From contig UQCC01000005.1 of NCBI GenBank assembly GCA_900539325.1, positions 62,001-126,000 of the forward strand: a stretch of DNA of 64,000 bases. The letters run 5' to 3'. Origin of the DNA: an uncultured Eubacterium sp. (GTDB lineage Bacteria > Bacillota > Clostridia > Oscillospirales > Acutalibacteraceae). Below, one piece after another: positions 32,503 to 41,464 of the stretch. Position 1 is the first letter of the stretch. Each line of letters begins with the position of its first letter. Below the pieces are notes generated by a model that saw only the letters and a program-made list of their open reading frames with translations, was not told the DNA's origin and did not search any database. Position numbers and translations under genes: made by a program.

Positions 32503-33165
32503 TTACTTGCCCTCCTTTTCTGCCGACGGACATTCTGCACAATTACCCGTGCAACCTGTCTTTTTCTTATCTTTTTTGCTTACACCGAGCTTGTTCATAA
32601 GTGCGCAAAGAAGCGAAAGCACAAGGAAAGCACCCGGAGCAAGAATAAAGATTGAAATAGGCTCATAGCTTTCAGGCAAAACACGAAGTCCGAAAACTGT
32701 GCCGTTGCCGAGGATTTCTCTGATAATACCGATAATCGTAAGACCGATTGTAAAGCCGAAACCGATACCGACACCGTCAAAGATTGAAAGCAAAACATTA
32801 TTTTTTGAAGCATAAGATTCCGCTCTGCCGAAAATAATGCAGTTTACAACAATAAGAGGGATAAAGATACCCAAGCTGCTGTAAAGCGGAGTAACAAACG
32901 CGTGCATAAGCATTTCGACAATTGTTACAAACGAAGCGATAATGATGATATAAACAGGTACTCTGACACCGTTTGGAATCACCTTACGCAAAAGAGAAAT
33001 AATCATATTTGACATAACGAGTACCGCCATGGTGGCAACGCCCATACCAAGACCGTTGAGGGCACTTGTGGTTACCGCCAAGGTAGGACACATACCGAGC
33101 ATAAGCACAAAGGTAGGATTTTCCTTGATGATACCGTTATAAAGTCTTTCTAAAATACCTTTCAA
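32503..33165 (-). CDS. rnfE: Rnf complex membrane subunit RnfE
   Basis: A 220-residue membrane protein of the RnfE/NqrD family, homologous to RnfA with inverted topology. The motifs NPTFVLMLGMCPTLAVTTSALNGLG and FIPLIVVNCIIFGRAE are visible. A Cys-rich C-terminus (KKTGCTGNCAECPSAEKEGK) extends beyond the usual end and could bind metal. Translation begins at TTG 33165 behind GGGGGAGA. Confidence 0.94.
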   Translation of the reverse strand: MKGILERLYNGIIKENPTFVLMLGMCPTLAVTTSALNGLGMGVATMAVLVMSNMIISLLRKVIPNGVRVPVYIIIIASFVTIVEMLMHAFVTPLYSSLGIFIPLIVVNCIIFGRAESYASKNNVLLSIFDGVGIGFGFTIGLTIIGIIREILGNGTVFGLRVLPESYEPISIFILAPGAFLVLSLLCALMNKLGVSKKDKKKTGCTGNCAECPSAEKEGK

Positions 33166-33183
33166 AAAAATCTCCCCCTTCCC

Positions 33184-34371
33184 TTACTGTGCCTGAACGG
33201 TTGCACCCGAAGCTGCATCCGCATCGTTGGATTCAAAACTAACTTCCGGTGCACCGTCGCCGAATGTATCCATATAGAACAATACAGCGGTATTTACGGC
33301 ATTTGTAACACCGTTTGTAGTAAAGGTTGCACCCGAAATAGCATCAATTTCGTCATCAGCCGTGCCGCCTGCTTTTGCGGTGAGCACGCCGACTTTTTTG
33401 CCTGCGAACTGACTTGTAAATTTATCTTCGGCACAAGCGGCTCCGTAACCCTGAGTTTCCATTTGATTAACAATGGCAAAGCCCGTAAGTTTATCATCCT
33501 TTATACCGATTGCAATTTGAATCGGTGCTGTTTTTGCAAAGCCGATTGCAGTTGTGCTGATTACATAACCCTCACCGCCGTTTACAGCTTTAACTTCTTC
33601 CACGGTACAGTTTTTAAGGCCGTATTTTGATTCAAGGTTTGCCGTAAAATCGGCAACAAGTTTGTCTGCATTTTCAACATCGGCAAAATCTGTTGCACCA
33701 GGATAAGCCTTTTGATAAAATTCCGTCAAATCAGGCTTGGCCATTTCCTGAACACCGCCGCCGAAATTTGACTGATAGAAAATGATTGCGGCATTTACTG
33801 CTTCGGTTACGGCATTTGTTGTGATTGTTGCACCCGAAATAGCGTCAATCTCCGTATCGGACGATGCACCTGTTTTTGTGTAGGTCAAAACCTCTGCCGC
33901 TTTATCCTTGAACTGTTTTTGGAAATCAGGTTCTGAACATTTTGAGCCCAAACCTGCTGTTTCGCTGTTGCTGATAACGGTAAAGCCTGTAAGTTTGCCA
34001 TCCTTTATACCGATTGCAACATCAATCTCGCCGCCGTAGCCGTTTGGTGAAGTTGAAGCAATGATATAACCCTCTGTGTCACCGCCCGAATTTTTAACGG
34101 CAAGGGCATCGGTTACCGTACAACCGGATAAACCGTTATCTTCAAAAAGCTTAGTTGATTTTTTAATCATTTTATCGAGCCCGTCAATTTCGTCGAACTC
34201 GTTTGCACCGGCATAAACAACCTTGTATGCTTCTGCCTTTTGGTTAATTTCTGCCTGTTCGATAGGACCTTTGGTAATTTGGTTTACAACAGCCATAGCC
34301 GCAACGGCAACCAAGGTGATGATAACCAAAACAAATGTGTTTTTAAACAAATTTGACTTTTTATTTTCCAT
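33184..34371 (-). CDS. rnfG: RnfG with two FMN-binding domains in tandem
   Basis: A 395-residue protein, about twice the normal RnfG length (about 180-220). One N-terminal membrane span (residues about 11-30) precedes two FMN-binding domains: residues about 45-200 with SGAT at 179-182, and about 215-370 with SGAT at 346-349. ApbE would attach FMN to Thr182 and Thr349. The two copies align well (AIGIKDGKLTGF / AIGIKDDKLTGF; EIDAISGATITTNAVTEAVN / EIDAISGATFTTNGVTNAVN). A third SGAT lies in the tail (388-391) without a domain around it. RnfG carries electrons across the extracytosolic side of the Rnf complex. Its ATG overlaps the rnfD stop by one base. Confidence 0.94.
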   Translation of the reverse strand: MENKKSNLFKNTFVLVIITLVAVAAMAVVNQITKGPIEQAEINQKAEAYKVVYAGANEFDEIDGLDKMIKKSTKLFEDNGLSGCTVTDALAVKNSGGDTEGYIIASTSPNGYGGEIDVAIGIKDGKLTGFTVISNSETAGLGSKCSEPDFQKQFKDKAAEVLTYTKTGASSDTEIDAISGATITTNAVTEAVNAAIIFYQSNFGGGVQEMAKPDLTEFYQKAYPGATDFADVENADKLVADFTANLESKYGLKNCTVEEVKAVNGGEGYVISTTAIGFAKTAPIQIAIGIKDDKLTGFAIVNQMETQGYGAACAEDKFTSQFAGKKVGVLTAKAGGTADDEIDAISGATFTTNGVTNAVNTAVLFYMDTFGDGAPEVSFESNDADAASGATVQAQ

Positions 34372-35408
34372 TACTGTGCATCTCCTTTCGCTTTAACCGA
34401 GCCGAAAGGCTTTGAAACAGTTATTTTTTCAATAATAGGAACGAGGAGGTTGCAAATGATAATTGCATATGAAACGCCCTCTGCGGAAGAACCGACAACT
34501 CTGAACATTGCGGTTACAAAACCGAGAACAACGCCGTAAAGGATTTGACCCTTTGCGGTTATCGGACTTGTAACATAATCGGTTGCCATAAAGAACGCAC
34601 CGACAAGAAGTCCGCCCGACAAAGCCTCGCCCAAAAGGTAATTAACGGTTACCGCATCGCCCTGAATAAGGCGGATGATTGCGATAAACGCAACTGTTGA
34701 AAGAATATATGTACCCGGAATACGGATTGAAATAACCTTTTTGATAAGGAGATAAGCCGCACCGATTAAGATGGCAAGAGCCGAAACCTCACCGATGCAA
34801 CCGCCGTGCATACCGAGGAAAAGTGATGCCAAATCAAGTTCTTTGCCGTCACCGAGCTGTGCAAGAGGAGTTGCACCTGCCACAGCGTCAAGTGTAGTAT
34901 CGGTTTTGCCTGCCAAAAGATAAAGGCAATCCTTGATTTTGCCGTCCTTGAAAAGTTCGGAAAAAGTTGAACCGTAAACCTTATACATTGCATAATCGCC
35001 CATTTTTGACGCAAATGAAATAAGAAGAAAACATCTTGCGCCGAGAGCCGGGTTCATAAAGTTTTGACCCAAGCCGCCAAAAAGCATTTTTACAATGATA
35101 ATCGCAAAAGCACTGCCGAGAACCGGAATGTACCACGGCACGCTTGCAGGAAGATTGACGGCAAGGATAAGACCCGTTACCAATGCACTGTTGTCAAAAA
35201 TTGTAATCGGTCGTTTTGTAATAAGTTCAAAGAGAAGTTCAAACAACACGCTTGAAACAACACAAAGAACGGTTACGAAAAACGCAGGGAGACCGAAGTG
35301 ATAAATACCGAAAGCGAGGATAGGCAAAAGTGCGATTGCAACATCGCCCATAATCGATTTGGTACTGTCCTGTGCTCTTAAATGCGGAGATACCGAAACA
35401 TTATACAT
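34371..35408 (-). CDS. rnfD: Rnf complex membrane subunit RnfD
   Basis: A 345-residue membrane protein of the RnfD/NqrB family. It has about ten segments and motifs such as SPHLRAQDSTKSIMGDV and MLFGGLGQNFMNPALGARCFLL. The covalent flavin site reads DAVAGATPLAQL, with Thr180 as attachment residue; Ala replaces the first Ser of the usual SGAT. It begins 2 bases after rnfC and overlaps rnfG. Confidence 0.95.
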   Translation of the reverse strand: MYNVSVSPHLRAQDSTKSIMGDVAIALLPILAFGIYHFGLPAFFVTVLCVVSSVLFELLFELITKRPITIFDNSALVTGLILAVNLPASVPWYIPVLGSAFAIIIVKMLFGGLGQNFMNPALGARCFLLISFASKMGDYAMYKVYGSTFSELFKDGKIKDCLYLLAGKTDTTLDAVAGATPLAQLGDGKELDLASLFLGMHGGCIGEVSALAILIGAAYLLIKKVISIRIPGTYILSTVAFIAIIRLIQGDAVTVNYLLGEALSGGLLVGAFFMATDYVTSPITAKGQILYGVVLGFVTAMFRVVGSSAEGVSYAIIICNLLVPIIEKITVSKPFGSVKAKGDAQ

Positions 35409-35410
35409 AT

Positions 35411-36754
35411 TTAGTTGACCTCCTTACTTTTTTGCTTGTTAGATTCTTTTCTGACTTCCGCCTTGCCGACATTAAACAAATGCGTAAGCGGAATTCTTGC
35501 AGGGCAAATATACGAGCAACAGCCGCACTGAACACATTCCATACCGCCCATATTTTCGAAAGCGGAATAATTGTTTTTCTTAACGGCTTTTGCAAGCATT
35601 TGCGGAACAAGATTTGACGGGCAAACGCTGACACATCTGCCGCAATGAATACAATTTGTAGCTTCAACGGAGGCAACATCGTCCTCTGTAAACGCAAGAA
35701 TTGATGCAGAAGTCTTTTGAACGGGAACATCAAGATTGCTCATGGCAAAACCGGTCATAGGGCCGCCCGAAATAATCTTGACAACACCGTCTTTAAGTCC
35801 GCCGCACTTTTCTGCAACATACTGATGGCTGCAACCGAGCGGAACTTTGAAATTGTTGCACTGATTAACACCGTCACCCGTTACTGTCATATATCTGTAA
35901 ATAAGCGGAATGTTCTCATAAAGAGCATTGTAAATCGCAAAACAGGTTGACGAATTTAAAACAACGCATTTTGCATCGGCAGGGAGCATTTTTGAATTGA
36001 TTTTTCTGCCTGTTACGGCATAAATGAGCGAACGCTCGCCGCCTTGCGGATACTTTGTTTTAAGCTCACAAATATCCATATTATCATCCGGCTTTATAAA
36101 ACCTTTGATAACCTTGATAGAATCATTTTTATTATCTTCAATACCGAAAACAGCCTTTGCATTTGGCAAAATTCGCTGAACCTGACGAACGGCTTTTACA
36201 ATCTGCTCGCCTTTTTCAAGCATAATGCGGTAATCAACGGTAAGATAAGGTTCACACTCACAGCCGTTGATAATAAGCGTGTCAACTTCATCGGCATTTT
36301 TAGGCGAAAGCTTAACCGCCGTAGGAAAGCCTGCACCGCCGAGACCTACAATACCGGCATCTTTGATTTTTTGAAGAAGTTCCTGCGGTGACAATTCATC
36401 GGGATTGGATTTAACGCCCATTCCCTCAACTTCCTCATCAAGTCCGTCATTTTCTACAACGATTGACTTAACCGAACTGCCGTTGACAACTCTGCGATTT
36501 TCGATTGATTTTACCGTACCCGACACGGAACTGTGCACAGGTGCGGAAACAAATCCACCCGCTTTTGCAATCATTTGACCCTTGAGGACCCTGTCACCCG
36601 GTTTAACAAGCGGCTCAGCCGGTGCACCGATATGCTGACTCAAAGGGTAAACGGTTACAGAAGAAGCATTAATTGATGTGATAGGAAAATCCTTTGAGAG
36701 TTCTTTACCCTCATAAAGATGAAGTCCTTTTTTTAATGCTTTTCTTTTTTTCAT
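35411..36754 (-). CDS. rnfC: Rnf complex NADH-binding subunit RnfC
   Basis: A 447-residue peripheral subunit that reduces NAD on the cytoplasmic side. It shows an N-terminal beta-barrel region (IGAPAEPLVKPGDRVLKGQMIA), the FMN/NADH-binding VGLGGAGFPTAVKLSPK (about residues 137-153), the NGCECEPYLTVDYRIM stretch, and two C-terminal 4Fe-4S motifs (CIHCGRCVSVCP and CVQCGCCSYICP). It is the first gene of the operon and has a promoter upstream. Confidence 0.96.
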   Translation of the reverse strand: MKKRKALKKGLHLYEGKELSKDFPITSINASSVTVYPLSQHIGAPAEPLVKPGDRVLKGQMIAKAGGFVSAPVHSSVSGTVKSIENRRVVNGSSVKSIVVENDGLDEEVEGMGVKSNPDELSPQELLQKIKDAGIVGLGGAGFPTAVKLSPKNADEVDTLIINGCECEPYLTVDYRIMLEKGEQIVKAVRQVQRILPNAKAVFGIEDNKNDSIKVIKGFIKPDDNMDICELKTKYPQGGERSLIYAVTGRKINSKMLPADAKCVVLNSSTCFAIYNALYENIPLIYRYMTVTGDGVNQCNNFKVPLGCSHQYVAEKCGGLKDGVVKIISGGPMTGFAMSNLDVPVQKTSASILAFTEDDVASVEATNCIHCGRCVSVCPSNLVPQMLAKAVKKNNYSAFENMGGMECVQCGCCSYICPARIPLTHLFNVGKAEVRKESNKQKSKEVN

Positions 36755-36805
36755 TAAAAAACATCCTCTCTACTCTTTTAAACATAACAATAATCTGCTG
36801 CTTAT

Positions 36806-36834
36806 AATATAGCACATTATCAAAAAAAAAACAA
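36806..36834 (-). promoter_or_regulatory. Promoter of rnfCDGEAB
   Basis: On the minus strand, TTGTTT (36829-36834), a 17-base spacer and TATATT (36806-36811). The -35 box is weak. The spacer starts with a run of T. Confidence 0.5.
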
Positions 36835-36871
36835 CAGGTAAGAATATACAGATGTAAAAATTAAGACAAAC

Positions 36872-36895
36872 GGCTCCCCTTAAACAAGAGGAGCC
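36872..36895 (-). repeat. Short palindromic repeat after the GTPase-nuclease gene
   Basis: GGCTCCCCTT-N5-AAGAGGAGCC, 9 bases after the stop of the fusion gene. It equals the right half of the elements at 29916 and 62032 and could terminate transcription. Confidence 0.65.
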
Positions 36896-36904
36896 TCGGT
36901 TGGT

Positions 36905-39481
36905 TTAATGATTATTTTCAATTATATTACGAATGGTTTGCTCTGCGGCAGAAACCTCTGCCTGAAATTCTCGTGAAGAAACACGAAGTGCACCGTTACC
37001 GAGAATAATCACCTGTTCAAGTGCGTCAGAAGTAACAACCCTGACCTTATGTTTTTTAGCCAAGTCAAGCGAAGCCTTTTCGATATACATATCTGCGGTT
37101 TCGGCTTCTTTGGTATAAACAACGGTGATATTGTTCACCTTTTCGATCTCACGGTGATTACCCTTGACTTTATAAGCGTCAAAAACAACGATTACCTCGC
37201 ATTTTTTGTAGCCCTGATAATTGCAAAGAATATTGATAAGAGCGTTTCTTGCACCGTCAATACTGCTTTCGGCAAGTTTATTAAGGTTGTCCCACGCAAA
37301 AATAACATTGTATCCGTCTACCAAAAGATATTCGGGGCCTTCGTACTTAGGCACTTTAGGGAGCTTTTTGGGATTAGGCGTTTTTGCCTTTTCGGTAAAA
37401 CTGAAATGGCTGTTATTCGGATTTTTGTTTTTAATCGGACCGTAGGTCTGCTCAAAAATCTCCATAAGTTCCTTATCAAGTGCAAACAAATCTTTTTTGT
37501 CGGCATAACTTGAAACACGGCTTTTTGAAAATGTTTGCGCGTACTCGCTTTTAGGCGTTGAAAGAATACTCGGCAAGTGCATATGACTCTTGACTTCATC
37601 CCATTTTACGGTATATCCCGAACCTTTGGAGCAAAATACGGAATCGCAGGTATTATCGGTGTCGCTGTCCGGGTCATAACCAAATTCGGCAATAACCTCA
37701 TCGCTGTTATGACAAGGTTCGTAACCTTTAAGTGCACAAACAAGTTTTCCCTTACCGTGAGTGTACATACGCACATCACGGGCATAATCATACATAGTTG
37801 AAACAGGAGCACTGCCGGTAAACACGGAGTTTTCTCCATCGTTTTCGGGAGGATTGAATGTGCCGTGCATAAACTGAATATCAGACATTGCCCTGCCGAC
37901 ATTTTCGATAGGAACTTCAAGAGTAAAATCATAATAAGGCTCAAGCAAAACGCTTTTTGCACTGCGTAGCCCTTGGCGAACGGCACGATAAGTTGCCTGA
38001 CGAAAATCGCCGCCTTCGGTATGCTTTGGGTGAGCCTTGCCCGATTTTAATATAATTTCCATATCGGTTATCGGCGAACCTGTTAGAACGCCGATATGTG
38101 TTTTTTCATACAAATGAGTGAGAATTAGGCGTTGCCAATTTTTATCAAGGACATCCTCTTTGCACTCTGTTTTGAACACAAGTCCGCTTCCACGCTTTCC
38201 GGGTTTAAGAAGCAAATGCACCTCGGCATAATGGCGGAGCGGTTCAAAATGACCGACTCCCTCAACGGCTTCTTCAATAGTTTCTTTATAAATAATACTG
38301 CCCTTGCCAAATGATATGTCAATACCGAACCTATCGGCAAAAAGAGTTTGCAAAACCTCAAGCTGAATATCGCCCATCAATTTAACATGAATTTCGGAAT
38401 AACGCTCATTCCACTCAACCTTGAGCTGAGGGTCCTCACCTTCCAAAATTTTCATATTTGAAAGCACAGTGTGAGCGTCCGTTCCGTCGGGGACATTGAC
38501 GGTATAGGTCAAAACAGGCGTTAAAACGGGCATTGAGGAATTGTCTTCCGTTCCGAGCCCGTCACCCGAATTGGTAAAGGCTATACCGGTAACGGCACAA
38601 ACCGTACCCGCCTGTGCTTCGTCAACCGCAGTAAACTTTTCGCCCGAATAAAGACGAATTTGGTTTACTTTTTCGGCGTTAATATTTTTTTCGCTTTTGA
38701 GCACCTCTTTTACTTTAAGAGAGCCGCCTGTGATTTTCATCATAGTAAGGCGTTGACCCTTATCTTCGGAAATCTTATACACCTTTGCACCAAAATCAGT
38801 GCCGTATGCAGGCATTTCTGTATAATCATTCAGCAAATCCATAAAGGCATCCACGCCGTCAAGCTTGAGTGCGGAGCCGAACATACACGGAAAAATTTTT
38901 CTGTTCTTAACGGCAGACGCAACATCAAATTTATCAAGAGTGCCGTTTTCGTACTTTTCAAGCAAAGTTTCGTCACACAGGGCGATATTTTCATTAAGTT
39001 CATCATCGGGCAAATTAAAATCAACGCAGTTATCGCTGAGTTTTGTTTTAAGCTGACAGAGAGCAACATCTCTGTCTGCACCGTCCAAATCGGTTTTATT
39101 AACAAAAATAAAGCACGGCACTTTATACTTTGCAAGGAGTTTCCACAGCGTTTGCGTGTGGCTTTGTACACCGTCGGTTGCACTGATAACGAGAATTGCA
39201 TAATCAAGCACCTGAAGTGTTCGTTCGGTTTCTGCCGAAAAATCAACATGCCCCGGTGTGTCAATAAGCGTTATATCCGTGTCCTTATATTTGAGCCGTG
39301 CCTGCTTTGAAAAAATTGTAATGCCTCGTGAGCGTTCAAGAGAAAAAGTGTCGAGAAAAGAATTTTTGCTGTCTACCCTGCCGAGTTTGGAGATTGTGCC
39401 CGAAAGATAAAGCATAGCCTCTGACAAAGTTGTTTTGCCGGAGTCAACATGGGCAAGTATGCCGACAACGATTTTTTTCAT
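36905..39481 (-). CDS. TetM-like ribosomal GTPase fused to a YacP/Rae1-type NYN endonuclease domain
   Basis: An 858-residue protein. Residues 1 to about 640 are a translational GTPase of the EF-G/TetM ribosomal-protection group: AHVDSGKTT (10-18), RGIT switch I (52-55), DTPGHVD (74-80), NKTD (128-131), and domains III-V with GGDFRQATYRAVRQGL and the CALKGYEPCHNSDEV stretch. After a linker rich in Pro and Lys, residues 718-858 form a NYN/PIN-type nuclease domain like YacP (Rae1), with acidic residues Asp722 (VDGYN), Asp768 (VVFDAY), Asp797 (ETAD) and Asp819 (TSDALE) in the catalytic places. Rae1 of B. subtilis cuts mRNA in the ribosomal A site. The fusion suggests a factor that enters stalled ribosomes and cuts RNA; this is inference. 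Classical tetracycline resistance is possible but less likely. It has its own promoter (39500-39528). Confidence 0.85.
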   Translation of the reverse strand: MKKIVVGILAHVDSGKTTLSEAMLYLSGTISKLGRVDSKNSFLDTFSLERSRGITIFSKQARLKYKDTDITLIDTPGHVDFSAETERTLQVLDYAILVISATDGVQSHTQTLWKLLAKYKVPCFIFVNKTDLDGADRDVALCQLKTKLSDNCVDFNLPDDELNENIALCDETLLEKYENGTLDKFDVASAVKNRKIFPCMFGSALKLDGVDAFMDLLNDYTEMPAYGTDFGAKVYKISEDKGQRLTMMKITGGSLKVKEVLKSEKNINAEKVNQIRLYSGEKFTAVDEAQAGTVCAVTGIAFTNSGDGLGTEDNSSMPVLTPVLTYTVNVPDGTDAHTVLSNMKILEGEDPQLKVEWNERYSEIHVKLMGDIQLEVLQTLFADRFGIDISFGKGSIIYKETIEEAVEGVGHFEPLRHYAEVHLLLKPGKRGSGLVFKTECKEDVLDKNWQRLILTHLYEKTHIGVLTGSPITDMEIILKSGKAHPKHTEGGDFRQATYRAVRQGLRSAKSVLLEPYYDFTLEVPIENVGRAMSDIQFMHGTFNPPENDGENSVFTGSAPVSTMYDYARDVRMYTHGKGKLVCALKGYEPCHNSDEVIAEFGYDPDSDTDNTCDSVFCSKGSGYTVKWDEVKSHMHLPSILSTPKSEYAQTFSKSRVSSYADKKDLFALDKELMEIFEQTYGPIKNKNPNNSHFSFTEKAKTPNPKKLPKVPKYEGPEYLLVDGYNVIFAWDNLNKLAESSIDGARNALINILCNYQGYKKCEVIVVFDAYKVKGNHREIEKVNNITVVYTKEAETADMYIEKASLDLAKKHKVRVVTSDALEQVIILGNGALRVSSREFQAEVSAAEQTIRNIIENNH

Positions 39482-39499
39482 TTTTTCACCTCACGATAA

Positions 39500-39528
39500 T
39501 TTATACATAACATAATAGCATATCGCAA
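39500..39528 (-). promoter_or_regulatory. Promoter of the GTPase-nuclease gene
   Basis: On the minus strand, TTGCGA (39523-39528), a 17-base spacer and TATAAA (39500-39505), followed by a GAGGTG ribosome binding site before the ATG. No leader peptide of the tet(M) kind fits in the short gap. Confidence 0.55.
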
Positions 39529-39541
39529 GATGAATGTAAAT

Positions 39542-39934
39542 TTATATTTCTATTTTTAAAATATCGTTTACCGGTATTTCGGCATTGTCAACAGTGACGG
39601 ATTTATTGAAAGTGTCGATTTTTTTCACCGTTCCTTTTTTTGTAACATAAGCACCACCCGATTTTAATTTATCGGGCACAAAATAGGTAATCGACACCTC
39701 CAAATTTTCGTTGATATTGTAGGATATATACTGCAAGGCTTCGTTTAAAATTTCTATCTCATTTTCATCAAGGATTAATTTTTTATCGGTAACTCTGGCG
39801 GTTTCGGCAATTTCGTCCTCAAAACCTTTGAGTGCGGCAAACGAAGCGAACTGTGCGGAGCGTTGAGCCATTGAAAGATGTGCACGCCTTGTGGATATAT
39901 GGTGCGGCAAATCTATAATATCATCATATTTCAT
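39542..39934 (-). CDS. YolD-like protein
   Basis: A 130-residue YolD-family protein, with the N-terminal pattern YDDIIDLPHHISTRRAHLSMAQRSAQFASFAAL and a C-terminal beta-rich part that fits the SH3-like YolD fold (GTVKKIDTFNKSVTVDNAEIPVNDILKIE). YolD proteins accompany UvrX/UmuC-type Y-family polymerases; their role is thought to be accessory, by analogy with UmuD. The ATG overlaps the polymerase stop by 4 bases (ATGA). Confidence 0.87.
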   Translation of the reverse strand: MKYDDIIDLPHHISTRRAHLSMAQRSAQFASFAALKGFEDEIAETARVTDKKLILDENEIEILNEALQYISYNINENLEVSITYFVPDKLKSGGAYVTKKGTVKKIDTFNKSVTVDNAEIPVNDILKIEI

Positions 39935-41424
39935 TCCGCCTTATGACCTCCGACTTGATTGTTGCGTTCTACGGTTGTGGCACAATCCTGTAAATTTGTG
40001 CCCTTTAAAATTGCGTTTTTGCCATAGCGTTTTTGAATACGGAGCATTGCATTTTGTAGGCTTCGCTCTTTTTTGAGAGCGTCCTCCTCGGCTTTGATTT
40101 TGGAATAATCGGTAAACAAATCAAGTTGAACATTGTCGGGTTCCGTCTTATTTTCATCGGTTATATGATTTGCGCAAATACTGACTTTGCGAACGGAAAG
40201 ACTGCGGTCGGCAATCCTGTAAAACACATCCATAGCGGCATTTACAACAAGCTTTGATGACGAAGTAAGGCGATTGATATTGCTTGTTCCGTGAGCGTGC
40301 TTGGGAATTTTTCTGCCGTAGCCGTCCACGGTGATTTCGCCCTTATAGCCTTTCTTTATATTTTCCGTATCATAATTAAGAGTGAGAACAATTTGATTGG
40401 TAGTTACCTTTTTATCCACCAAATCAAGAGCCAGAAGTTCTGCCATTTCACGCACGATAACGGCGGTTTCGTCAAAACTGTACGGACGGGTAAGTACCTG
40501 ACCCGAACTGATACTTTTGGTGTCGGGCTTATATGATTTTACATCCTCTATGGTGCAAGGTTCCCAGCCCCACGCATGGTCTATGAGAAGTTCGGCATTA
40601 ATTCCGAAAAGTTTATACAGCAAATTTTCGTTGTAAAATTCCGTGTCACTCCCGATTGAGCATTTTGCAATATCGCCCATAGTATAAATGCCGACGCTTT
40701 CAAGCCTTTTGCCGATGCCTCTGCCGACACGCCAAAAATCGGTAATCGGACGATAATTCCACAACTGCCTGCGATAAGACAGTTCGTCAAGTTTGGCAAT
40801 ACGAACGCCGTCTTTATCTGCCTCAATATGCTTTGCGACTATATCCATTGCCACCTTGGCAAGGTACATATTTGTGCCGATGCCTGCGGTTGCGGTTATG
40901 CCTGTTTCGGCAAGAACGGCTTTTATCATATCCATAGCAAGTTGATGTGCCGTAACACCTCTTGAACGAAGATAATTTGTTGCGTCTATAAACACCTCGT
41001 CAATCGAATAAACCAAAATATCCTCGGGTGACACAAAATTTGAATATATGGCAAAAATCCTGTTACTGTACTTTTTGTAAAGGTTCATTCTCGGCGGAGC
41101 AACGATATATGACAGTTTCAAATAATCATCATTGAGTTCATCGGCATTGTACGATTCACCTTTAAAATCGGCATAATTTATATTAAGTTTGCGGTTATTG
41201 TTAACCTGCTTTACACGCTCAACAACTTCAAAAAGCCTTGCTCTGCCCGGAATACCGTGAGCCTTCAGCGACGGCGATACGGCAAGGCAAATCGTTTTTT
41301 CGGTTCTTCCCTCATCAGCAACAACAAGATTGTTTTTCAGCGGGTCAAGTCCTCGCTCAACGCACTCCACAGAGGCATAAAACGACTTTAAATCTATTGC
41401 GATATATGTTTTTTGCTTTGCCAT
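39931..41424 (-). CDS. Y-family DNA polymerase, UmuC/UvrX type
   Basis: A 497-residue translesion polymerase. Catalytic motifs are present: YIAIDLKSFYASVE (first metal Asp) and LVYSIDEVFIDATNYL (Asp-Glu pair), followed by the helix-hairpin-helix region (WRVGRGIGKRLESVGI) and the little finger domain. Its length and its YolD partner point to the UvrX/UmuC group rather than DinB. The frame opens at 41532, but the ATG at 41424 has GGAGGTG 8 bases upstream and gives the conserved start. A LexA-like half site overlaps its promoter. Confidence 0.92.
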   Translation of the reverse strand: MAKQKTYIAIDLKSFYASVECVERGLDPLKNNLVVADEGRTEKTICLAVSPSLKAHGIPGRARLFEVVERVKQVNNNRKLNINYADFKGESYNADELNDDYLKLSYIVAPPRMNLYKKYSNRIFAIYSNFVSPEDILVYSIDEVFIDATNYLRSRGVTAHQLAMDMIKAVLAETGITATAGIGTNMYLAKVAMDIVAKHIEADKDGVRIAKLDELSYRRQLWNYRPITDFWRVGRGIGKRLESVGIYTMGDIAKCSIGSDTEFYNENLLYKLFGINAELLIDHAWGWEPCTIEDVKSYKPDTKSISSGQVLTRPYSFDETAVIVREMAELLALDLVDKKVTTNQIVLTLNYDTENIKKGYKGEITVDGYGRKIPKHAHGTSNINRLTSSSKLVVNAAMDVFYRIADRSLSVRKVSICANHITDENKTEPDNVQLDLFTDYSKIKAEEDALKKERSLQNAMLRIQKRYGKNAILKGTNLQDCATTVERNNQVGGHKAE

Positions 41425-41464
41425 AAAATGCACCTCCGCAGAAATATTATTTAACGCTAAACAC

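Noticed and set aside
36905..39481. Calling this gene a tetracycline resistance determinant (tetM/tetW).
   Set aside because: The GTPase part is TetM-like, but the C-terminal nuclease domain, the lack of a tet leader and the absence of mobile elements make plain resistance an unsafe name.
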